The notes beneath the pieces are model-generated. The model worked only from the letters and a program-made list of their open reading frames with translations, had not been told where the DNA came from and did no database searches. A program made the position numbers and the translations under genes. 64,000 bases of DNA from CALBTQ01 sp036725605 (GTDB lineage Bacteria > Lernaellota > Lernaellaia > Lernaellales > Lernaellaceae), in contig DAIMDW010000011.1 of the NCBI GenBank assembly GCA_036725605.1, positions 84,046 through 148,045 of the forward strand, written 5' to 3'. Positions 36,248 to 43,677 of this stretch are shown piece by piece. Within the stretch, counting starts at the first letter, position 1; each line of letters starts with the position of its first letter.

Positions 36248-37963
36248 TCAGCAGCCACAACATCCGTCGTCGTCATCGTCGTCATCGTCGTCGTCGTCAA
36301 CTTCATCGTCGTCGTCATCATCATCGTCATCGTCGCCGCCGGTATCATCGTCGTCGGTATCGTCGTCTCCGGTGTCGTCATCGGTGTCGTCATCGGTGTC
36401 GTCATCCGCCGCCTCGGGAATGTTGAAGCCGTCGGTCAGCGTGCCGTCCCCGTTGTCGGTGGTGACGACCACGTCGTAATCGCCGGCGTCCGCGCCGGTC
36501 AGATCAAAGTCGGCGGTGATCGTGTTCACGTCGGACACCACGACGTCCGTGGCGGTGATGTCGGCCTTGGTCGGTCCCGACAGAACGACCGTCGGGGTGC
36601 CAAAGAAATGATCGCCGGTGATGCTCACCGACACCGAATCGTCGATATCCCCGGTATTCGGATCGATCGCGGTCACCTCCGGCAGCGGCGCGGTGATCGT
36701 CAGTCCACCGGCGCGCACCGCATTGGAGAGAAAGGCCGCGCCCAGGGTCCAGGTGGAGTTTTGCACGACCACGTCATACGAACCGGCGGCCAGATCGGCC
36801 GGCAGAGTGGCCGTGGCGCTGTTGGCGTCGGTGAAGGTGTAGCTGTCGAAATCGACGCGCGCCTTCGTGGCGTCCTCCAAGTACAGGTCGGCTTCGGCCT
36901 GGTCGTCGAAGTACAGGCCGACCAACGCCAGCACGGTTCCTTCCGCCTCGTAGTTGATTACCTCGTCGGGCGTCACCGATTTGATGTACGGCGCGCAATA
37001 ACGGAAGATCTGCAACGCGTCGGACTTGGTGAACACATCGACGGTGTAGCCGCCGGCGATGAAGAACATGGAATTGTAGAAGTTGTCCGAGGCGGCGGCA
37101 TTGACCGCCGTGGGCAGGGTGCCGAACGAAGTGGCCGTGTACCAGTTGTCGGAGCCCGGTTCATAACCGATGATCGTACCACTCGATGCCCAGGAAGTGT
37201 CGGGACCGTATCCGAACGCCCACCAGTAATCCTGGTCGGCCTGTTTCATCGGTACGACGATGTTCGGGTCGTGCAGGTTGCCGGCGTCGGCAACGGCCAG
37301 GGTTGTCCAGGCACTGGTGTCCGGATCGTAGACGTACAGCGAATCGTCGCCCCAACCGCCGACCGCATAGAACAGTCCGTTGTGGGCCAGACCGCGACCG
37401 TAGCCTTTGGCGACCGGCAAGGCCGCAATGCTCGTCCAGGCGTCGGTGGTCGGATCGTACTCGTAGGATGCGTCCGTGTAACCGCTGTCCGTGTCGCCGC
37501 CGGCGCCATAGATGATGCCGTCGATCATTGCGCACATGATGCCCGACGCGGCGATCGGATAGTCCGCCCCGGTGCTCCAGGTGTCGGTGGCGATGTCGTA
37601 GATGTAGTGATCGCCCGTGTAATTGACCGACGCGTCGAATCCGCCGAAGGCGTGGATTTTTCCGTCGACAGCGACGACGCACAGGTTCGTCAACGCGCCG
37701 GGCAAAACCGCCAGCGTGTCATCCCAGGTGTCGGTGAACGGATCGTAGCGGTACAGATCGTCATTGACGTTGCCGGTGTTGTCCCACCCGCCCATGACAT
37801 AGAAGTAATCGCCGACCACCACGCCGGCCAAACGGCCGCGCTCGGCGGGCATCGTCGCCGGGGATGCTTCGAAGCCGACGAAGCAGGCGTCGATCGCATA
37901 GACGTTCGAAGCGGCCGGCAGGCACACCAATAACGCCACAAGTATTAAAAATCTGCGATGCAT
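36248..37963 (-). CDS. Secreted Kelch-propeller/IPT protein with Asp-rich GCCGC tail
   Basis: This is a 571-residue protein with GGGAGGGATTAAT before the ATG. The signal peptide ends S-N-V-Y-A (no lipobox). Residues about 40-335 hold six to seven Kelch-like blades (Y-V-M-G-G-W, Y-R-Y-D-P-F-T-D-T-W, I-H-A-F-G-G). Residues about 345-525 form two IPT/TIG immunoglobulin-like domains (V-T-P-D-E-V, then I-D-P-N-T-G with I-T-G-D-H-F). The last about 45 residues are an Asp-rich run ending G-C-C-G-C. No membrane helix or basic cluster follows the cysteines, so this is not a sortase, PEP-CTERM or MYXO-CTERM tail. It is probably a surface recognition protein. Confidence 0.87.
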   Translation of the reverse strand: MHRRFLILVALLVCLPAASNVYAIDACFVGFEASPATMPAERGRLAGVVVGDYFYVMGGWDNTGNVNDDLYRYDPFTDTWDDTLAVLPGALTNLCVVAVDGKIHAFGGFDASVNYTGDHYIYDIATDTWSTGADYPIAASGIMCAMIDGIIYGAGGDTDSGYTDASYEYDPTTDAWTSIAALPVAKGYGRGLAHNGLFYAVGGWGDDSLYVYDPDTSAWTTLAVADAGNLHDPNIVVPMKQADQDYWWAFGYGPDTSWASSGTIIGYEPGSDNWYTATSFGTLPTAVNAAASDNFYNSMFFIAGGYTVDVFTKSDALQIFRYCAPYIKSVTPDEVINYEAEGTVLALVGLYFDDQAEADLYLEDATKARVDFDSYTFTDANSATATLPADLAAGSYDVVVQNSTWTLGAAFLSNAVRAGGLTITAPLPEVTAIDPNTGDIDDSVSVSITGDHFFGTPTVVLSGPTKADITATDVVVSDVNTITADFDLTGADAGDYDVVVTTDNGDGTLTDGFNIPEAADDDTDDDTDDDTGDDDTDDDDTGGDDDDDDDDDDEVDDDDDDDDDDDGCCGC

Positions 37964-38096
37964 ATTAATCCCTCCCGTTTTGTTTTATGCATATTAATTA
38001 ACTAGTTACAATTTTATGAATAGTACAAAAACTGTGTCTATGCAATGGAAAAAGGGAGAGGCGTGGGCATGGCCCAGGGGCATCGTAAAAAAGAAA

Positions 38097-38130
38097 GAGC
38101 CCGAAATCATAAAGATTTCAGGCTCCTTTT
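38097..38130 (-). terminator. Rho-independent terminator, probably bidirectional
   Basis: A 12-base-pair stem with one mismatch (38097-38108 with 38114-38125) has a 5-base loop and is flanked by T-rich tracts on both strands. It lies about 35 bases after the minus-strand stop at 38159. Confidence 0.8.
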
Positions 38131-38158
38131 TTCAGTGTGGTTCGAATCGGTCGACCAA

Positions 38159-39283
38159 TCAGCAACCGCATCCGTCATCGTCATTATCGTCATCGTCGTC
38201 ATCGTCGTCGATGTCGATATCATCGTCGTCGTCATCGTCGTCATCGTCGATGGTGTCGTCATCGACAGCGTCGTCGTCGGTGACATCGTCATCGGTAACG
38301 TCGTCGTCGGTGGTGTCATCGTCGACGGTGGTGTCGTCGTCGACGGTGGTGTCGTCGTCGACGGTGGTGTCGTCGTCAACGGTGGTGTCGTCGTCAACGG
38401 TGGTGTCGTCATCGACGATGTCGTCATCGGCGGTCACATCGGTCACGACTTCCAGGCCGATGACCTGGTCCGGATCCTGCTGCGAAACCAGGAACAGGAT
38501 GCCCGTGTTGTCCGTGTCGGTCCAGCTCGATGTGAAGCAGATGCCGGCGGCCAGCCCTTCTTCGCCCGACCAGGTGTCTTCGATGGACACGGCCGTGTAG
38601 GCGCCGGTGGACGGATTGAACTGATAAATGTAATTGGGCGTCTGGGCGTAAACCCACAGCCACGGACCGTCCGCGCTCTTGTCGTCCCAGGCCATGCCGT
38701 AGATCGACTTGTTGTTGGTGTACTGATGGATCACATTGCCTTCCATGTCGATCTCATAGATGTTCGAATCCCAGTTCGCCGTCCACAGGTGGTCGGTGTC
38801 CGGGTCGTAGGCCAACGCGCGGTGCACGTCCAGCGGGCCGGTGAAGGTGTCGACCACATTGCCGTGATGGTCGAACTTGTCGATTTCCGTACCGGCGCTC
38901 GCATACAGATACTGACCGTCCCACGCCAGGTCGCGATAGCCCCACTGGTCGGTCTGATTCGGTTGCATCCAGCTTTCGATGTAATTGCCGTCTTTGTCGA
39001 ATTTGTGCACTTTGTTCAGGCCCAGAAGACCGCTGCTGGCGCCGGAAACGAAGAAGTACGGATTCGCATATTCGACGCCCAGAATGCCGCCGTCGCTGGT
39101 GGCCGTCTGCGGGCTGAACTGAAATAGAATGTCGCCCAAGGCGTCACCGCCGGGCATGGTGAATTGCAGGTCGTGGCGCACGGCCGGCGCCTTCTCGGCG
39201 AGCAAGGCCGGCGCGGCGGCGATCATACCCACAGTCAACAACGCCAGCACCCCGATGATCGCGAGATTTTTAAAGAGTTTCAT
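38159..39283 (-). CDS. Secreted NHL-like propeller protein with Asp-rich GCGC tail
   Basis: This is a 374-residue protein with GGGAGGAGAG directly before the ATG. The signal peptide ends M-I-A-A-A. Residues about 45-275 form repeated blades (V-H-K-F-D-K-D-G-N-Y, I-D-K-F-D-H-H-G-N-V, I-Y-E-I-D-M-E-G-N-V) typical of NHL/six-bladed propellers. From about residue 285 an Asp-rich tail of about 85 residues runs to the end and closes with D-D-D-G-C-G-C. The tail includes five tandem T-T-V-D-D-D units. It is the third protein in the window with this tail design and lies next to the Kelch protein carrying the same tail, although a terminator separates them. Confidence 0.87.
   Translation of the reverse strand: MKLFKNLAIIGVLALLTVGMIAAAPALLAEKAPAVRHDLQFTMPGGDALGDILFQFSPQTATSDGGILGVEYANPYFFVSGASSGLLGLNKVHKFDKDGNYIESWMQPNQTDQWGYRDLAWDGQYLYASAGTEIDKFDHHGNVVDTFTGPLDVHRALAYDPDTDHLWTANWDSNIYEIDMEGNVIHQYTNNKSIYGMAWDDKSADGPWLWVYAQTPNYIYQFNPSTGAYTAVSIEDTWSGEEGLAAGICFTSSWTDTDNTGILFLVSQQDPDQVIGLEVVTDVTADDDIVDDDTTVDDDTTVDDDTTVDDDTTVDDDTTVDDDTTDDDVTDDDVTDDDAVDDDTIDDDDDDDDDDIDIDDDDDDDDNDDDGCGC
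38313..38411 (-). repeat. 18-bp minisatellite in the Asp-rich tail
   Basis: About five near-identical copies of an 18-base unit encode T-T-V-D-D-D. Copies differ at only one or a few positions, so length change by slippage is likely. The unit differs from the 15-base unit used in the other Asp-rich spacers. Confidence 0.85.
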
Positions 39284-39424
39284 CTCTCCTCCCTTGGTTG
39301 GAAACCCTAAAACAATAGAATTTTAAGGATTGCTTGTCCTCTACCCGCGTCGGATCATATCATAAATGAAGGGATCGTCGAGATACGTGACAAAAAATTG
39401 ATCTCCCCAGGGAGTACCTGTCCG

Positions 39425-40345
39425 GTGCCGGAACCGAAGAAATGCAAACGGTGGCTCAAGCGTCTGACGCTGACGGCGATCGTGCTGTGTCTGCTCGTCG
39501 CCGGCGTCGAGGTTGGCCTGCGCCTGATCGGACGCGTGCTTTATCGGCCGATCGAACTCGAGCTGGAGACTGCGCAAAAAGCCGATGCGGATGAGTTTGT
39601 CATTCTGTGCGTGGGCGATTCGCACACCCAGGGCGTCGATGCGCCGCCCGGCCTGTCGTATCCGAGCCAGTTGGCCAACCTGCTCAACAAGAACCATCGG
39701 CCGACGCGCTACCGGGTGATCAACTACGGCGTGCCCGGGGCCAACTCCTCGCAGGCGTTGCTCCGGCTGCGCGAGCTGTACGCCAAAGGGGGCACGACCC
39801 CCGCGGTGGTGATCGTCAATGTCGGCAAGAACAACGACCATAACTTTCAGGAAGCGCGCTTTTGGCTCGATGAGCGCATGAAAACTCAACCCTTACGCGC
39901 CCAACTCGAATACCTGCTGCAGCACGCCAAGGTGTATCGACTGGGCGAAATCGCCATGCGCAACCTGCGGGAAAGGCTGACGACCCCCACGGACTCGGCC
40001 GACAAGTACCTGCTCGACGAACCGCCTTTGCTCGATCGATGGCTGCAACAGGATTACCGGGCGATGATCGAACTGGTGCGCGCGAATCGGGGACGCGTGG
40101 TGCTGTTGAACTATTTCATGCCGGTTGCGTACGTCGATCGGGCGATGACCGCCATCGCCGCCGAAACCGGCGCTCCGCTCGTCGACGTCGTCTGGTTCCG
40201 GCTGCCGCGCGTCGCCATCCGTTCGTTGGTCGGACCCACCGCCCATCCCAACGAACGCGGCTACGCGGCCGTCGCCCGCTTCGTGTTGGAGGGGTTGCAG
40301 GAAAACAATCTGCTCGACCAGCCCTCGTCGTCGATAAACGAATGA
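39425..40345 (+). CDS. Membrane-anchored SGNH/GDSL hydrolase
   Basis: This is a 306-residue protein. A GTG at 39425, ten bases after GGGAG, is preferred to a TTG at 39398 that lacks a ribosome site. Residues about 11-30 form a membrane anchor after a basic start. The catalytic domain has block I as V-G-D-S-H-T-Q-G (Ser66), an N-V-G-K-N-N-D segment for the oxyanion Asn, and G-P-T-A-H-P-N-E-R-G-Y for the catalytic His. In the last motif the usual D-x-x-H acid is Thr-shifted, so the Asp may be missing. Such proteins are often O-acetyl esterases acting on surface glycans. It is the only gene of this transcription unit before the next promoter. Confidence 0.8.
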   Translation: MPEPKKCKRWLKRLTLTAIVLCLLVAGVEVGLRLIGRVLYRPIELELETAQKADADEFVILCVGDSHTQGVDAPPGLSYPSQLANLLNKNHRPTRYRVINYGVPGANSSQALLRLRELYAKGGTTPAVVIVNVGKNNDHNFQEARFWLDERMKTQPLRAQLEYLLQHAKVYRLGEIAMRNLRERLTTPTDSADKYLLDEPPLLDRWLQQDYRAMIELVRANRGRVVLLNYFMPVAYVDRAMTAIAAETGAPLVDVVWFRLPRVAIRSLVGPTAHPNERGYAAVARFVLEGLQENNLLDQPSSSINE

Positions 40346-40358
40346 TGAGTTTTTCGTC

Positions 40359-40386
40359 TTGACATTGTAGTCGTTTGTATTACATT
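40359..40386 (+). promoter_or_regulatory. Strong promoter placing the transcript start at the ATG (leaderless)
   Basis: A perfect TTGACA (40359-40364), a 16-base spacer and TACATT (40381-40386) are present. The start of transcription would fall about 7 bases later, at or next to the ATG at 40394. There is no ribosome-binding sequence in between (TTCCCGTC). Confidence 0.65.
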
Positions 40387-40393
40387 TCCCGTC

Positions 40394-40840
40394 ATGAGCA
40401 AGAAGAAAGAAGAGCGGCTGGAGAGAAAATCCGCCCTGCGCGTCGCCCGCGACAAACGGCCCGTCCGGCGCGAGCGCAAGGATCGCGTGCTGCAAACCCG
40501 CGTCCCGCAATCGCTGTACGATGAACTGGTCGCCCAGGCGGGCAAGCTGCGCGTGCCGGTTTCCAACCTCGTGCGCAACATTCTGGAAGATTCGGCGCGC
40601 ATGGTCGGCAACATCGTCGACGGCGGTTTTCAGATCGCCGCGGCGTTGGGCGAGCGGGCGGACAAAGACGAATTGGCCGAGGTGGTCGGCTGGCAGCCGC
40701 TGACCGCCAACAAGCGCCTGGTGTGCGCGCAATGCGGCGCGGCGATCGCCAAGGGCGAGCAGGCGTTCATCGGCATCGGCGCGCCGGGCGGCCGTTCGTT
40801 GATCATCTGCGCGGCCTGCGAACGAAAAGGAGTTCGGTAA
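40394..40840 (+). CDS. Ribbon-helix-helix-like and zinc-ribbon-like protein, possible regulator
   Basis: This is a 148-residue protein. A very basic N-terminus (residues 1-30) is followed by a ribbon-helix-helix-like segment: L-Q-T-R-V-P-Q-S-L-Y-D-E-L then V-P-V-S-N-L-V-R-N-I-L-E-D (about 33-66). The C-terminal part has two cysteine pairs, C-A-Q-C (111, 114) and C-A-A-C (139, 142), spaced like a small zinc ribbon. A DNA-binding regulator is the best guess. It is translated in coupling with the lipase gene, whose ATG overlaps its TAA by one base. No ribosome site precedes it, in line with the leaderless promoter. Confidence 0.75.
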   Translation: MSKKKEERLERKSALRVARDKRPVRRERKDRVLQTRVPQSLYDELVAQAGKLRVPVSNLVRNILEDSARMVGNIVDGGFQIAAALGERADKDELAEVVGWQPLTANKRLVCAQCGAAIAKGEQAFIGIGAPGGRSLIICAACERKGVR

Positions 40841-41586
40841 TGCAAACGGCGTGGTCGATGGTGGGGGCGGCCGGCAAGGGCCTGCGGCAGACGCTGGCCA
40901 AGGTCAATCCGGACGTGTGGCGCGAGGCGTTGTTCACCACCGCGCAGGCCTACTCGTTGGTCCTGCCGCGGCGGGAAAAGGTGGTCGACCACGGCCCGGA
41001 CGATTTCCTGCCCGTGATCCTGGTGCACGGCCTGGGCGGCAATCGCGGCGGCTGGCTGCCGTTGCGTTGGTACCTGCGCCTGATGGGGCATCGGCGGCTG
41101 TACGCCTTCGGCTACGAGGAGGGCGCGGTGGCCGAGTTGGCGGTGAGCCTGGCCGAGTTCATCGAGCAGGTGCGGCGCGAAACGGGGCAGGAGCGGGTGG
41201 ACATCGTCGCCCATTCGCTGGGCGGGCTGGTGGCGCGCTACGTGATCCAGCGCCTCGGTTTCGGCCCGCACGTGCGCACGCTGATCACCATGGCCACCCC
41301 GCATCGCGGCACCTACGCCGCGCAATACGCCGACACGCCGATCACGCGCGAACTGCGCCCCGACAGCGCGTTGCTCGCCGACCTCAACGGCGACGATTGG
41401 CAGCGCTATCCCACCCGGATGGTGACCGTCTATTCCGACCGCGACGTTTATGTGGTGCCCGCCGAGCACATGGTGCATGCGCAGGCCGAGACGGTGCTGC
41501 TGCCGGGCATTTCGCATTCGCAGTACCTGGTTTCGCCGAAGGTGTTTCGCGTGGTGGCCGCGCGGCTGACGCCCCAGGAAACGTAA
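40840..41586 (+). CDS. Alpha/beta-hydrolase lipase/esterase
   Basis: This is a 248-residue protein. The ATG at 40840 sits in TAATG with AAAAGGAG upstream. The lipase motifs are V-I-L-V-H-G-L-G-G (oxyanion region), D-I-V-A-H-S-L-G-G-L-V-A-R-Y (nucleophile Ser126) and G-I-S-H-S-Q-Y (His226); a likely acid lies in Y-S-D-R-D. This resembles triacylglycerol lipase/PGAP1-like hydrolases. There is no signal peptide, so it probably acts in the cytoplasm, or the first about 40 amphipathic residues mediate membrane contact. It is coupled with the RHH/zinc-ribbon gene and convergent with the operon that ends 9 bases away. Confidence 0.85.
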   Translation: MQTAWSMVGAAGKGLRQTLAKVNPDVWREALFTTAQAYSLVLPRREKVVDHGPDDFLPVILVHGLGGNRGGWLPLRWYLRLMGHRRLYAFGYEEGAVAELAVSLAEFIEQVRRETGQERVDIVAHSLGGLVARYVIQRLGFGPHVRTLITMATPHRGTYAAQYADTPITRELRPDSALLADLNGDDWQRYPTRMVTVYSDRDVYVVPAEHMVHAQAETVLLPGISHSQYLVSPKVFRVVAARLTPQET

Positions 41587-41595
41587 TACAGGCGA

Positions 41596-43224
41596 TTAAT
41601 GGGTCGTCGACGAGGCGAGGGATATTTCCGGTGACACGGTTTTTGTCGGAAAATGAACGATAACCATCCGGAGTTGGTTGACCATGTCGTAGGTGTCCAA
41701 TTGCTGATTCAGATGTTTCCAGGATAACAACCGATGATCATTCGGTTGGATGCGGTAATGATCGAGCAGATATTGAGCGTAAAAATCGGCCGGCTGGCGT
41801 TCGAGCGAAAACACGAATTCGATGTGGATCGGCGCGGACTCCGGGACGCAGGAGTAAACGACCGGCCGTCCCAACAGGTGCAATCCGCACTTTAACATCT
41901 CTCGGAGATCGTAAATCATTTTATCGGGAGCCGTTTTGTGGCCGACGAATGTGGAGGTCGTGCAAATGGGCGAATCATTGAATTCCGGTTGCTCGGCTAA
42001 CGTTTGTTGAACATTTTGTATCCAGTCGGGATCGACCACGATGTGTCGATAATGGCTGACGAAGTACTCGTCGTCGGGTAGCCGGTCAATCGGAGTCAGA
42101 AGGCGTGCTTTAATAATGCCGCTGCTTAAAAAGACGGCAATCGCCAACACAAAGATAATGTGACGGCCATAGCGATGCTCTTGCGTTCTTTTTGCAAAAA
42201 CCGACAACAGCAAAGGAGGAACCAGGGCGTTGAAAATCATGACGTCGGTGATCTCCGCGGCATGAAGGGCTATGTACAGACTGAACAGTAGATAGGATGT
42301 GGTGATAAAAAAGAGAAAGGACTCGCGGGAGGAGAGCGATATCTTGATTTTTTTACCCATCAGGAAAATCCCGGCGAGAAGAACCAACAGTAGACAGCAG
42401 TTCCAGACGCCGAAAAATACCTTGAAGGTCAAGGTCTCCCACAACCCGAACGTATTCGCCAATGAAGGCAAAGAAAATCCGCTGCTGTAAAAAAACCGTG
42501 TTTTCTCAACGAAGTAATTGGGCAATTGACTGTAGAGCGGAAAAATCAATATACCGAATAGGGCGACCGAAAAACCATAACGGATCAACCGCGATTTCCG
42601 GGGATGTTTTTGACCGAGCAAAAAAACGAGAAAAAAGAAATAGAGTATGGCCGAAAAAAACAAACCGATGGGATGGATCAGCACGGACAGGGCGCAGAGC
42701 GTGGCGATCCCCGCAAACGCCCCGTAGGAGCCCGGCTTTTTCAATTGGTCGGTCGCCAATGCGATGGCCAGAACGATCGGACCGATGATATGAAACTGGA
42801 CGGTAAAAGACCGGCTGAAATTGTCCAAAATCGGAACGGCGGCGACCATCGCGGCGCTGAGCAATCCCACGGATCGGTTGTGCAAGGAAGCGCCCAACCT
42901 GTAGATCCCGAAAATCAGCAGGAAATAATATGCCAGATTCGCCAACCGAACCAGGGTGAGATTGACTGGGATCCGCATCCCTTCCAGCGCCAGAAAAAGG
43001 AAATTGTTGAACAAGTAAAATAATGCTTTTTGCGACGTGTATTGGGAAATCATTTGATCCCAGGAATGGGGGCTGTTCATGATGGAAAAATAGGGATTGT
43101 AGAAATTCAGATCCGCGTTCAAAAACAACCGGCCTTCGTCAAAGACATAGACCAGGTGAACCGCAACGGTAAGCAACATGACAAGAGAAAAAAGAATTAG
43201 GAAAAACTTGTTTTCTTCTCTCAC
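41596..43224 (-). CDS. GT-C-like polytopic membrane protein, operon paralogue A (diverged)
   Basis: The start is a GTG at 43224, seven bases after TGGAG, giving 542 residues, the same length as its paralogues; the TTG at 43245 lacks a ribosome site. About ten membrane helices are visible. The first loop reads F-D-E-G-R-L-F-L-N-A-D (residues 28-38), where paralogues have Y-D-G-R-I-x-x-D-H-D, so the D-H-D motif is lost. The second signature is kept as P-I-L-D-N-F-S-R-S-F-T-V-Q-F-H. By eye the gene is richer in A and T than its neighbours. It is the last and most diverged member of the operon. Glycosyltransferase activity is doubtful. Confidence 0.78.
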   Translation of the reverse strand: MREENKFFLILFSLVMLLTVAVHLVYVFDEGRLFLNADLNFYNPYFSIMNSPHSWDQMISQYTSQKALFYLFNNFLFLALEGMRIPVNLTLVRLANLAYYFLLIFGIYRLGASLHNRSVGLLSAAMVAAVPILDNFSRSFTVQFHIIGPIVLAIALATDQLKKPGSYGAFAGIATLCALSVLIHPIGLFFSAILYFFFLVFLLGQKHPRKSRLIRYGFSVALFGILIFPLYSQLPNYFVEKTRFFYSSGFSLPSLANTFGLWETLTFKVFFGVWNCCLLLVLLAGIFLMGKKIKISLSSRESFLFFITTSYLLFSLYIALHAAEITDVMIFNALVPPLLLSVFAKRTQEHRYGRHIIFVLAIAVFLSSGIIKARLLTPIDRLPDDEYFVSHYRHIVVDPDWIQNVQQTLAEQPEFNDSPICTTSTFVGHKTAPDKMIYDLREMLKCGLHLLGRPVVYSCVPESAPIHIEFVFSLERQPADFYAQYLLDHYRIQPNDHRLLSWKHLNQQLDTYDMVNQLRMVIVHFPTKTVSPEISLASSTTH

Positions 43225-43385
43225 ATAAATTCTCCAACGGTACAATTGCGAAACGGTTCGAATCTTGAATTGGGGAGTTTCCCACTGCAGAAATGAATTT
43301 TCATTATGAGGTATGACGGGGGAAATACAAGGACGAAGTTCGAACGCCGAACAAGCCGGTCGACGGATCTACCGCGATAACCTGG

Positions 43386-43677
43386 TCAGGGAGTCCAGCG
43401 CATCAATTCGAGCAGGTAATGCCGGGCCCGACCGAAGGTCGGCATGTCGCCGTTTTTCGCGAACCACACGGCCCGGGCGTAGGCGGCCGGATCCTCGCCC
43501 AATTGTTCGCGCAGCCGTTGCGCCGCTTCGCGCGCCGTCCAGCTCATCTTCCGACATCGGCGGCTCGGTGCGCGGGTTGAGGCGCACACGGACGTTCTTC
43601 ACCGGCGGGCGCCGGCGCAGTTCGTCCATCGTGCGCCGCAGCCGGCCCGGTTCGCTGACCAACCGGCCGCGCGAGGG
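43386..43677 (-). pseudogene. Decayed 3' end of a sixth GT-C-like paralogue
   Basis: The DNA is nearly identical to the last about 415 bases of the gene at 46159-47772, including its stop codon, but 122 bases are missing. The missing piece lies between two copies of GCCGTCCAG (46307-46315 and 46429-46437 in the intact gene), and one copy remains at about 43534-43542. The loss shifts the reading frame. Upstream the copy stops exactly at the stop codon of the gene at 43678. Only the C-terminal coding part (from S-R-G-R-L-V-S-E-P-G to the end) remains, with no start. Confidence 0.85.

Noticed and set aside
24987..39283. MYXO-CTERM or PEP-CTERM sorting tags for the Asp-tailed proteins
   Set aside because: Those tags need a hydrophobic helix and basic end after the signature. 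Here the cysteines are the last residues and nothing hydrophobic follows.
39398..39424. TTG at 39398 as start of the SGNH hydrolase
   Set aside because: It has no ribosome site. The GTG at 39425 follows GGGAG at a usable distance and directly precedes the basic start of the membrane anchor.
43386..43677. Insertion sequence or transposon fragment
   Set aside because: The segment matches the 3' end of a neighbouring gene, has no terminal inverted repeats or transposase, and is explained by tandem-array decay.
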